Shown piece after piece: positions 25,422-37,895 of a stretch of 64,000 nt of DNA. The notes under the pieces were generated by a model. The model ran no database searches. It was given only the letters and a program-made list of their open reading frames with translations, and had not been told where the DNA came from. The stretch is from positions 42,503,700 to 42,567,699 of the forward strand of contig CM050648.1 in the NCBI GenBank assembly GCA_027574665.1, given 5' to 3'. Numbering within the stretch: position 1 is the first letter of the stretch; each line of letters begins with the position of its first letter. Source of the stretch: Rhynochetos jubatus (lineage: Eukaryota > Chordata > Aves > Eurypygiformes > Rhynochetidae). The translations under genes and the position numbers were made by a program.

Positions 25422-28396
25422 TTTAAAGTTACCCCAGATCTACTCTTCTTGAAAATAATTGGCTGGTTTCAACCACTTAGAGCTCTGCAAACACCGGTAG
25501 TGATAACAAATGTATTTTGACCCCTATTTAGTCCAAAGTGTTATGTATTCTCTATTTCCTGAGTATAAAGAAGAAAATATTTTTAGAAGCGCTAAGCAAG
25601 CAAAAAAAAAGCAGAGTATTTACTGATACAGATATTGCATATTTTTCATGAAGGTCATAAGATAAAATTGGAATCACTTTAAAATAGCTAGTGCTTTGAT
25701 TAGCCATTTTCCAGCCCTGTCTTCCTTCAGATTCATTAATAGACCCCTAGAACTATCATTATCCCAATATTCAGAAGGCTTTTTTTTAATAATTAGGATT
25801 CTAATTCCAATTTAAATGCATTCAGCATCACTGTTCCTTCAGCTGAAAACGGACTGCAGGAGTACTTACATTATTTTTTCATAAATATTTTGCTGTAGTA
25901 GCTGCCTGAAATGAGATGTTTTTCTAGCCCTTCTTAGCAGAATACTGTGATTATTTCATAGTAGAAATGTGAGGATCTTTCAAGAAGATCAAACACCTCA
26001 ACAAATATTCAACTAATTTGTTCTAGCTCCTGTTCTCCTTCCCTACCACAAAATTACACCGCCATGAAGGAAATGCACTGCTTCTCAGACAAGGCAATCT
26101 TATCCCCTCAGCCTCTCCCTCCTCCTTCCACACAGGAAGTCTTTCCTAATATTCATCCCAGTTTAAAGATTTCTTGGCCCTCTCAGCCACTGAGAACAAG
26201 CGATTACTTTTTTCTTAAAATAAAGATTTTGAAGACAGTTATTGGGCTTTTCTTTCCTTTATCTTGACAGGTCTGCTGAATATTTCTGTGAACTAAGTAC
26301 TGAAATAAAATCATAAACACAGCAGTACTAGAACGTCTAATAAATGACACTACTATAGGCAAATTTCATTGTTTCAGGATCAAAAACCTCACGATTACAA
26401 GATACAATTTCACATTACACCCACCCTCAGAATCCCTCATGTGCCATTACACTACCTTGAAAATACCCAGGCATTGGAAGCTTTTCTTTCAGAAGCTTTA
26501 ATACTAATACAAACCCAACAGGGGTTTTGAAAGGCCCTGAACTCCAGTCTCTAAGTAGCTGGCAGTAATATTTTCACTGGGTGGACTGGAAACCCAGCTC
26601 AAAGATGTATTTTCTTGGAGATCTCTTCCTGAATTATAATCTTTTGAACTGCAAACTATTAATTAAACAAATCATAATTTGCCCTCTCAGTTTAGCTTCA
26701 ATCACGAAAGCTTTCTGAGCGTGGACATGATCCCAATGTAAACCTGCAGTATTAATTAAAATCAGCGAGGTTGCTTTGAATTTACAAGAGGGTAAAAGCC
26801 ATCAGAATCTGGTCTCTTGCATGACACTGTTTTACTCAGTCTAAATTTTGACCAATAAATCCATAAAGACAATAAATCACAACATATTCTAAAACCATAA
26901 AAAACCTTCAACTTGCCAACTGTAACACTACATGAACATGCAAAATGAGTTTTAATCTATTACTCACGAGTTTGAATAGAACTGGTAAAGAAAGATACAT
27001 GGTGGTGCCTATTTTGAGCGGTATGAATGTCATCTTTAAAAGATTGCTAGAAAGATTTCTGTGAAGAATGGTAATGTGTAAAATATGAAGTAATCCAAAA
27101 GAAGCATTAACCTGTGGGTTTTCTTTTGTCTGCTGTATCTCTGTTCTTTTCATCACTTCTCATTAAATCCACAACAGAGAACAGAAAACAGTGTCACATT
27201 GTTCTCTGTGAGCTTTTAAGAAAATTTAAGATACTTAAAAGGGTCAGCAGTGAGATTATTATTGCCAAGGAAGGGGTTTCTCAAGCTATTCCCCACAGAA
27301 CAGAGAATTAACACAGCAGATTAGTCACCTCAGTGCTGTGATATTAGCATGTGATACACTCCACCATACTATGCTACTGTTTCAGTGTTGCCAACTCATG
27401 CAAATCACACAATAATTGGTATTTTCCCTAAGGCTGGTATAATGAGATTACATAAAAATAATACATCTTTAAAAACTAATACAATTCTGAGCCATATGCT
27501 TAGGAAAAATCTTGAACTAATTGTTCTCCTTGATCTTAAAAAGCCAACAAATAGAAGGAAACAAATTCTGAAATTCATTACAGTTAAAATTTCAGAATTT
27601 TTAAGCCAATGAAGTTCACCTGAAGATCAAGCTGACAATACTGCAGGAATGTCAGCACAGTTAATGATCCCACTTCCAAGCTACAATTTATGCACACATT
27701 TTCTACTTACCTCTCCATCAGGTGTTATGTGGATTAGAGTTTTGTTAGTCTTAGGTACAGAGGACAAGTTCAATAAGTGTCTCGGGCAAGGGGGGAATAA
27801 TCATAAGATTTAATTGGAGTAATTTTATTTTATTATTGACTGGACAGTGGCTGCTGTTGCCTAACCAGCAAAGGACTACAGCGTTGTGTGTGTTACCGCT
27901 CTGCAGGGGAACAGCAGGGAAAGCCAGTGAAAGTGCCATGTCAGCAAAGGACTGAGAGCATGAGTAGGGGCAGGAAGGGATTTGCCATGTGATGGGTCTG
28001 GGAAAAAACATCATTGACTCAAATCTCCAAAGGAGAATTATATGGCATGGTAGGGCACAAAAGCAGCACTGACAGCAGACAGTGACTATAGAATGCATTT
28101 TGCAGTTTGAGTCCATCAAATATTGCTGGTGGCAGATTTGCTACTGTGCTGTGCATTTACCATACAGGCTGCTTTGCTTCTCCCAAAATTGTTTAAGCTA
28201 CACAATGGAACGCATAACTGTGTATATCACTGTGCTCATCCTCTGTACAATGACAGTGTCCTTACAACAAGGAGAGTAGGAGATGCTGTTAGGTTCCTAG
28301 AACCCTTTTAACATGACTGCTCACTTAAAGCAGCAGCAAGTAACTTATTCTAACCATTCATGCCATGACTCTGCAGATTAAACAACTAATGAATTA
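25422..28396 (-). other. XKR4 intron 1 (part), no recognised gene
   Basis: AT-rich DNA without recognised exons or repeats. A minus-strand open stretch at 27751-28119 has no recognisable domain and I treat it as chance. Confidence 0.55.
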
Positions 28397-28486
28397 TCAT
28401 AGAATGTTTGGGTTGGAAGGGACCTTAAAGACCATCTAGTTCCAACCCCCCTGCCATGCGCAGGGACACCCTCCACTAGATCAAAG
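28397..28486 (-). mobile_element. CR1 LINE 3'-end fragment, same orientation as XKR4
   Basis: Reads on the + strand as the reverse complement of the CR1 tail: tcatagaatgtttgggttgg, then aagggaccttaaagaccatc, then ttccaacccccctgccatgc, ending in a shortened cactagatcaaag segment. About 90 bp remains. It lies in the same transcriptional orientation as XKR4. Confidence 0.93.
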
Positions 28487-31400
28487 ACTTTTAGAAACAA
28501 AAGCTAGTAAAGCACAGGTTTTACTAGCCTATATCATGCATATTACACAGATACCCTGACAAGAGGACAGTATAATGTAGAATGAGTTTTGTACTATAGC
28601 ACATACAAACAGTAAGATAAGGGAATTGATATAGAACTGGTTTGGCCCTAGAACACCTGCAAATTGACTTCTGCAAATGATTCAGTGTCAGCTGGAAGCA
28701 GCTGAAAGGCATAAGCTGAAAGCACCCACTTCCATAAGCCATGCCTTCAGGACTTTCTTCCTGAGCAGTCCTGGCATTCACTGTCAAGCCAGCAGACCCC
28801 ATTTTGCCAGACCTAAGGCACATTGCAGGCTATAGCATCTCTTCTCAGAGCTGACTGGGGTGAGAGTTTAGAAATGATTGTTTATAGGCTTTCATCCTGC
28901 TTGTCTTTATATACATACATTGTGGTAGACTTTGGTGTCTTTACTGTCAGGCTGGTATTCAATATATAAGCTGTAAGTATTTCAGTTTGTCAACAAAGTA
29001 GATTAAAAGCCAAGAGAAAGATGAGAAGTGAATATTCCACTGGTTTTCTCCTTTTTTATAGGTAGATCATAAGACCTGGAGGCATAGAGATTTTTTTATT
29101 GAACATTTTCCAGTGTTAGCCAAAGAGCAGCACAGAAGCAGGCATTCAGAACCTGAAGTACTTAAACCAGTAACAAATTACTTGTAGTTTTAAGAATTTT
29201 CATGGCATTCACTATTTCCTAAAGTAATTTCAGAGAGATGCCTTGCAAAATTGATCCTACTGACTAATGCTGGACATTTACTGCATTTCCCATTTGTCTT
29301 CCCTACTATTTTTTTCTACTGATACAAAACTTGTCTGCTTCTGCCCTATTCAGTATGTAAGAGGACTTCATCTGCTAGGAAATTCTTTCAAGAGAAAAAA
29401 AGCCAATCTGTACACTTATTCTTTTGACTAATACTTAGCATCAGCAACAAAATAACTCAAAATCATTGGTTTTGGTTTTTGTTATTAGAAATTTGGAAAT
29501 GAGTTTCCATCAGGAAACTTACCTGTTTAAGAGGATGATTAATTGTATTTAGGTCCCTTCAGTTAGTAATTCATTGTTTCTGAGTAAATGCAGTAATTTT
29601 AAAATTGTTATAGTGTGAGTTAAACTACCTTTTACTAAGTAGTAGTTAAACGTTATGCAAAGCCTATTGCATGCTGTTGGAAACTGTCCCTCTCCAAAAT
29701 CTTTCCCCAGTCACATGCTACCTTTAGACATGACGTACATGTTCTTGGCAGATCTACAGCAGAGAGGATGTACATTACAGAGGATCTTCCTAAGGCCACC
29801 TTCTCAAGAGTTTACCTTCTGCTGCTTTGCAGAAGAGCCCAATATTCCTTCAGCTGAGAAGTGGTCTCCATACATTTTGTGATCGTGAACACCTATCAGT
29901 AAAACCAATTTCAGCAAAATAAATTTTATTTACTAATTATATTAATGTACTACTGTACTAATGTTATGTATGTTGTAAAGCATACACAAAAATAGAAATT
30001 TAAAAATACTTTCACCCATTTCAAAGTGTTTATTTCATCTTTATTAATGCTACAAAATATATTTTCTTCCCACACCTCAATGGATTGTCTTGTGCACACA
30101 CCCTACTTCAGAGATCACTGAGCTAGTGCACCAAACCACTTCTAACACAGTAAATGCACACCACAATACTCACTGAAGTTTTGGCCTTTCTCATCAAGAT
30201 CAAGTGATGTGCTGGTGTGTACCCTAGCTATCTTTTTTTTTTTTGACTCATATACCCAGGTTTCTTTTGAGAGACACCAGGGATATATACTCAGGTTTCA
30301 TCACAAAATAATATTAGGAGGAATTCCAAAGGTGTGCACCTAAACACAAAAAAAACCCTCCTGGGTTCATCCATTAGATGTCTTCACTGTATACCAGCCT
30401 CATTTTCCTGCAGGTCCTAATGAGTTTGCTGTCTGCAAGGGACATCTCTCCAGAGCCATGGCTGGATGATAAATACAGTAACTTAAAACAGTTTCTTTAG
30501 AAACTAGGAAAAAGCAACTGCAGAAAACACTGACACAAAAGCCAGGTTACATCTTGTCTTCCCTAACTCCAGCATACTCCCTGAGGCTCTTGTCTGGCCC
30601 TTCTGAGTCTGGCCAGTTTTGTTCATCTCCCTCCCCCAGGGAGCAGGAATGGAGAGTCATGATCATCTTCAAAATTAGCTAACTCCCTACTTTTTCCACT
30701 CTTAAATGCCAGTGGAAGGGTTATCTAAGGCCACTGCAGTGTTCCTCTGTGTGCCAGTTGTCTCAGGCAGACATTAACTCTTTAAACCAGGTACAGTTCA
30801 GTAATCAAATTGGCTGAGGCACATAAAGTCCTAGATCTTCACAGTTCAATAACAGTTTTTACTGTCTCTTGGCTGTGACAGTGATATGTGAATGTGGGAT
30901 CCTCAAAGGCTTCAATTCAGTCTTCTATAGGATATATAGAAATTCTGGGTTTCTGCTAAGTCCTTTAAGCTGATTCTCATCTTACCTTAGGTATCCTTAC
31001 AAAACATCAGTAACACACTTTCAAATGAGTATATTACGGTCTTACAACTGAGAAAAGATTAGTCAGAAGTTGGTATTTCTAAGCATTAAAAAAAGAATAT
31101 GAACTCATAACAACTCAGATATGGTGTATTTGCTCAAAATCATCTTATTAGAAGTGCTATGTAAAACTCCTAGTTCCTGGAATGCTTCATAAAACATTTT
31201 ATAATGTGTTCTTTATTATCAAAGAATGTAACCAAGCAGTTTTAATCAAAGTGAAAATTCTAGCGAACTTTCTCAAATGACATAGTATTCTGATGCCAGG
31301 ATTTTACAGGTTAATGTCGTATACCTCAAACATTTCCTCAGCACTTCTGGGAGTCTCTCACTCATTGCCAGGTCCCAGGACACCTTTTTGCTCTGGGTCA

Positions 31401-34400
31401 CCTGTGCAACAATCAAAACTAGTCCCTGCAAAAAAAATGCTCTTGATTTCACCAAGCTCAGATCCCAACAGGCAGTGTGTAATACTGGTGGTAATGTAAC
31501 TATCAAGTGTCTTTCTGTCACCTGGGGCAGGTTGTTTTGCAAATAAGACATTATGTATTAATCCATTATCTATAGGAATCACTAATGTAAAGAATCAGTG
31601 TCCAGATCTCTCGTGTCATCCTGCTTGCTTAAAAGCATCCCTTTTAAACAGACAGAAGATAGGCAGATCTGCAGACCAATCCTACCAGCAATTCCCTTCA
31701 CAGGCTCCAAGTGAAGAGCTCTGGACTTGACTGCCCTCTCTGCTCTGTAAAGAGATTTCACATACATTCCCTGAGCATACTGCCTTACATGCACTCATAC
31801 CATTTTCACATGTGATTCTGCTATCCTCTGGACTCAGGTAAGGACGGGGATGAAATGAGACACTTTCAGTTAGACATCTCATTTTGGACTTTCACATCTT
31901 GTAGATGCTCAAGCTAATTCTGTTACCAATACCAACAAATTTTCAAGCCTTCATGCCTACATACACATGCCTCCATGTCTCCAAAAGAAATTAAGTAAAT
32001 TGCTTGGGATCAAGCCAGATGTGCTCTGAAAATAAAAGCAAATTGGCCTCCACACTTTAATTTATCTTGGGTTGAAAAACCAAAGGCTGTAGAGTCTAGA
32101 AGCTCTCACCTTCTTGCACTTGTCAGTGCTCTCTGATCTCCAGCCTTGCCCCACATTCTACTTCAGTATTAACTGACTGTTTGCTGATAAGATAAAATCT
32201 GGATCCTTTGGGTTTTTTCTTAAAATGTGATTCGTTAGATATTCTGATTATTCTAAATATGACGTGATCAAAAGGTTGTAAGATCCTTCAGACACACCTG
32301 TCTTTAAAGAGGACTATAAACTAAGAAAATACTCTCTTCGAAAGAGAAACTCTTAACTCTTTAAAGATTAGCACTTAAATTTCCAGTTGGAAAATACTGG
32401 CTAACAAGACAATGTCTGTTAACTGGAAGACAAAGAGCAGTCTGAGGAGGATGCTATTCATGTAGCCAAGCCTCTAAAAACAACTTTGTGGATGACCACT
32501 TGTACGGTTTTCATTTGTGTCTGGTTCATAAAGCAATGAGCTTTTAATGCCACCGCACTTAGTTTATCCTTGAACGGGTGCTCAAGAAGGAAAGAGTGTT
32601 GTTATTTACCATCATGCTAGTTCTTCCAAATCACAGATATCTACAAGATAAAAGCTCAGATTCACCCCACAATGCATGAAGAGCCATCTGTAAAGCTGCC
32701 AACATAATTGCTCACAGAGCTCCCCAAAGAGCCAGATGCCACCACTTGAACACGTTCCCAACTTAGTCATCTGAGTACTGAAGACAGGAGGGAATAGCAG
32801 GAAGTTGAAGGGTCAATGGTATGCCATTTATATTCTGAAAAGATGAAACGGATTTTTGGAGAAAATTAAACTGAAAGGACGTCATGCCAAACAGAATGTG
32901 CTTTAGCAGCACAATTTAATACTAGAAATAAATGTGTGTGTCATTTCAGAGTTTTTAGAATATGAAAGGCATGAAAATTGTGCTCTGATAATAATACAGA
33001 ATGAAAATGTGGCAAAATTTCCTCATAATTAAAAGATGTAGTGAAGACACTCATGAAACTTGTTTTTGATTCTCTGCACTTCTCCAATCAGGGTTTTGTT
33101 TCAAGAGCTTATTCTTGCACTAAAATTAAAGCAGGCATTTAAAATCTCATTTTCTTACGCACCTGTTTCTCCATTTTACTAGCAGTAGCTGTCGTAATTT
33201 CTGTAAGTGCTCAAAGGCTGACATTTGGTCTTGAAGGCTTTTGCAATGAACACAGTATAACAAAAGTGGATAAATATAAGGACAAATATTCAAAGTACAA
33301 TTAAAGCATGCATTCCATATTGTCTCAGCTCTGTAGCTTCTTTGTATCCCATTCCCATTGCAAAGCACTAAGTCCTGAAGACTTAAAGAGTCCACAAATT
33401 ACTTGCCACAAAAACTGTAACAAAACAAAAAGTTGACCAAGATAAATATGATAGTCTCTGGGTCAACAGAGGAAGCAGTACTTCTGCAAGACAGCAGCCA
33501 AGATCTTACCCATCTTACCTGATAATTTTTCTCTTATCCCAGTGGAGCACATGCTCTTCTGCTCTTTTTTTGGTAGTACTTTGGTCTCATAAGGCACCAA
33601 AATGACTCCTCTTTATAGGTTGTTCTTGATAATCAACTGAAGGAAGAGGAAACATCTCCCTCTCCACACCTTTAGCTGAGACAAAGTCAACAAGTCCAAA
33701 GCATCACAGCTGTGCCGGGAAGATAAACATGGTGGCCTTCTAGGCATGGATTAGCCTATATATTAGCCATTTCAGCCCTACCAGATCCAGCTAATACTTC
33801 ATAGCTCTTTCAAGAGACCTGTGGCCCAGGCTAAGGTGGGACAGCGTCCACGATTTTTGCACAGGAATCCTTACCATCAAATGACAAACCTGTGCTTCTC
33901 CACTTCCCTCTTCTATTCTCCTCTCCACTTCTGTGTAGACACCAAGCCACATTCCCAATCTTTTCTCAATACCAACTACCAGTACTGCAATCATTCTTTA
34001 CTCACATTATTTGATCATGTAAAGCTACTGATTAATTTATTTTCTCCTTATATCAGAGCACTACTCTGCCTTCCAACTTTTCCTTCCAATCATTCCCTTC
34101 CAGCTTATAATCAACAGTGGAATAGATCCACAGTGGTCCATCTTTTTTTTTTCCCAAATAAAAAAATGTTAACTGGACTTTTCTTCTCCTCACCATTTGA
34201 GATATGTTATTCTGCTCTTGTAACACCAGAAATACTTGCTATCTTCCTGCTCTGTCTGATATTCAAACATGTATCACATACAGCAACTTGCTGCAGCAAT
34301 ATCAAATACATCATCATGCACACTTCGTTTTTGAGGTTGCATGACTATTTTCTTTGACAGAACAAATTTTATTCATGAAGTACATTTCTGGCCCAAGAAA

Positions 34401-34552
34401 TAAAACTGCTTCTTGATTGTACAAAATTCTGAGACAAAAATCAAATCTCAGCTACTGGTCACAATTACAGTCATCTTTTTTGAGCACTAGCCTTGCAGCA
34501 TTTCTCATTTCAACTTTTTGTCAAGTTACCGAGGGTTTGCTAGTACAAGGGT
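28487..34552 (-). other. XKR4 intron 1 (part), no recognised gene
   Basis: AT-rich intronic DNA. A + strand open stretch at 33821-34357 (first ATG at 33881) is the longest in the AT-rich part of the window, but it lies in pyrimidine-rich sequence that is poor in stop codons and shows no known domain. Confidence 0.55.
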
Positions 34553-34793
34553 CACTCAAGAAAGTTAATCTGAATTAATTTTAAGTGAATTAGCCAAAAC
34601 ATTAAATCTCTGTGTAGACACTTTCATTCAAAGTTACAGCACAGTTAATTAACTAATTTGCTCTGGAAATTAAGTTAAATTGAATCAAGACACTTTTAAT
34701 TCTGATTCAGAGTATCCACATGAGAGTTTAATGTCATTTAATTAATCCACTGTGGATTCACACTTCCATTCAAGTTGGATTACCTTTTTGGAG
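34553..34793. mobile_element. Imperfect foldback element (possible old MITE / non-autonomous DNA transposon)
   Basis: The left and right halves are imperfect reverse complements through most of the length. For example the left attaaatctctgtgtagaca (34601-34620) pairs with the right segment gtatccacatgagagtttaa (34712-34731), and the outer aagttaatctgaattaa segment pairs with a ttcaagttggattacc segment near 34,768-34,784. The centre, near 34,665, is itself rich in TTAATTAA/TTAAATT. This long near-palindromic form is typical of foldback or MITE-like DNA elements, but I cannot name the family, and an AT-rich cluster of homeodomain-type sites is the alternative reading. Confidence 0.45.
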
Positions 34794-37700
34794 GGTTCCA
34801 GTACACAGTATCTCTGATGCTGGACTTGGGCCAGAATTTTCAGAAAACAAGAATTTTTTCATTTAAAAAATAAATCATGCCAGTGATACAATTAAAACTT
34901 CAGAATAGAAAGTCACCCCCATTTGATAATTTTTTCTGTCATTTCTCAAGTGTTAAGCTCAATGAGTTAAAACAAAAGTACTCATTTGATAAATGTTTTT
35001 AATTTCAGATTGTAACTACAGTATGCCAATAAATTCAAGTGAAAATAATTTATTACAGGCATTGATAGTAAGTCATGCTATTAACAGAACTAGCTAAGAT
35101 TTACCTGATTTTTTTTTTCTTGCCCCCATTGTTAACTGTTTACTTCATTTGACATGCTTTTTGTCTAGCCATTTTTCACTACACTGTTGGAGGTTCAAAA
35201 TCCCTGCCTGCTTCCACAACGGTCCTGCAAAGCAGAGCTCAACAGTAACAACACTGTGGTGCCATCATAGTCTGAAATGAGTGATCCCGTTGACTGGAAG
35301 TAAATAATCTGAGAAGTTTTCATGATGGAGCTGTTCAGAACCTCATGAACATGCAGGTCCTAGAGAGCCCTCCATCAAGTCACCAGCAGAGGTGATCTTC
35401 CAAAGAATTTATTTCTCATTTAAGGCAGGCCCCAGGGAGTGTTCATACCAAATGGCAGGAGGAAAGACTGAGGTTATCTATGGCATGGGAAATGTTGCTC
35501 AGCTTGATGGTCCCAAGAGCCACGGTGCACACCATCTGGGACTACAAACGTGCCTCCTCATATACGCTGGACAGGATCAATAAGTTTCATGCTGAAATTC
35601 CTCAATTTCCATTACATCAAGTGAAAGGACATACAGTTATTAAGCAATTCCTGCCTTCTCAGCCATTACTGTTGAGAAACTGGTGCTAGGCCTCAAGTTA
35701 TCACCAGTTCAAAATTCACACTAATAATGAATTGGTCCAACTACAGAAGGACAACATTTGCAACAGTGCCTGCAATTGAGTTGTTGTGAAGCACCAGAAA
35801 GGTGCCTGCAGAAATAGTGGGAAAGGATGGATTTAGACATGGCTTAAATAATTTGTAGGCCTATGCACAAATCCTTATGCTTATGCCATCCCTTATGCCA
35901 ATCAAATAGTATGCAGAAGGGAAGGTCTGTGTGTTTGCAGGAATTCATAAGCATATGCATAAGATGCCACGAAACCGCTTTTCTGCAAAAATTTGTTGAG
36001 GGGATTTTTCTGGATAGAATTATCCCTTAGAAAAAACAAATATTATTTACATTGCCTATTGGCAGAATTCAAGTGTCCCTTAAAGAGAAGTTTTGCATCG
36101 ACAGCACTAAAGCTGAAGTAATGCAATAAAGCATTGGCAGAACATTTAAAGGATGCAGAAGTGGGGAAAAAAGACTATTTTAATCAAAAGCTATTAGTAA
36201 ATTCTACTCCATTTAGTAGAATGGCTTTGAAAAAAATTTAATTTTCCTTCAAATAATACTAGTAAAGATTTTTCATATTTTCTAAGTACTTCAATAAAAA
36301 TTACTTCCAAATGGAAATGTAATCATTAGTGTCACTTCTTAGCAGCAAAAAACCCAACAATGCCATGACCAGTCTCAGCAAATTTAGCAGTTAGCAATTT
36401 TAGAAGTACACATTGTAGTCAAATATTTTTTGCCGCACTTCTATTTGCTGACAGCTGTCAATAAGAAAACTGGTTCTTATTTTTATTTAACTTATAATTA
36501 TGCTCTTCCTGACTTCAGAATATGAAAGAGAAAGTTCTTTTAGGAAAATCTATCACATCTGCTCTTCTAACACTGGCAACTCAGATGAACAATTTATTAC
36601 CAACACTGTCACTTGCCTGCAGTTTTGCAAACTCATCACAAAAAAGGTGTTTACTTTTCCCTTATGAATGAAGTAGTGTGCATACAAAAAGGCACTTCTG
36701 TCACCTGGATTTACTATACCTCCCCTTCAGGAATTGCATAGGGAGGACTGTTACATGGATCATATCTTAACACATTTACCATTCACCTCTGCCTACCTTC
36801 AGTACCTTCAACCCTGGGTTTTGTTACAGGTCACTGTCAGTTCATTGCTGTTAACTTACTCCCAAGCATCTATCACAAATCTCTTAGACTGTAATTTGGC
36901 AGTGCTGGTGAAGGCATGACAGCTTCAGGATAAAAGGGAAGGAGGCTTGTAGGAAGAGGAAACATCTTTTCTCAGTCCTGCTGATACAGCTGGGAAAAGC
37001 AGCCAATCATTAGGATATGCCTTCACCAGACCTCACAGAATTCCCATGTAAAAGAATGCTCTGAATAAAAAAGCAGGCATCTCTCCCATCAGGGCTGAGA
37101 TGACCTACTTGATTGTGTTAATTTCCTGAAAATCCCCTCATTAGCTACTGCTATTATTTTCCAACTCCAGGCATATTAGCCATCACTGCCAAGATACGAC
37201 TTTTATAAGCACTTTAGTTATGGTCTCTGCCTGCAAAAGTTTACAGGTTAAAGGTCCAGCCCTGCTCAGCAGGCTTTCAAATGGGGGTACTTGGTGTAAT
37301 TACCTGCAGAAACATATTCTAAGACAAGAAACAAACGCATAAGGGAGCAAAACTTGCTGAGAAGGGCTGAATATCAAGTGAAGTGGGAGCTGACAACACA
37401 CACTCCTGCCTTACGTACACCTATGTATACCTGAGTAAAAAAAATAGCAGGATTTTGTTTATCAAGCTTCATTTTGTACTAGTAAACAACCCTCCAACTG
37501 AACAATACAGAAAGAGTCCTCAAACATTTTAGCACTGATTAGCTTCATAATTATTTTTCAGCCAGTAAGAAACAGTGATCACAACTCACCACTTGCCTAT
37601 GAGAATTCAATCACCTCACATCTTGTTTACAAAGTCATTAAAAACCTTAGTCTATCAAAACTGTTTAAGAAACAGGAGTTAAATACATTTTTGCTTACCA

Positions 37701-37877
37701 AAGCACAGACAGGATCCATGTCTTACTATAGATTGACAGTTCTCATCTATGACCACACAATATGAGTATTCACCTATTTACAACACTGTGATTATCTATG
37801 AAATTAAGAAAACAACCTCATGAGAAATTCTAGAAGGAAGAGTCCTTCATAGACACTGTAGATTATATTTATGAAGC

Positions 37878-37895
37878 ATACCAATTAATTGGTAT
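37878..37895. promoter_or_regulatory. Perfect 18-bp palindrome with TAATTA core
   Basis: ATACCAATTAATTGGTAT is identical to its reverse complement over 18 bases with no spacer. The core AATTAATT holds head-to-head TAAT sites like those bound by homeodomain dimers, and CCAAT/ATTGG flank them. A regulatory role is inferred only from symmetry and motif. Confidence 0.35.
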
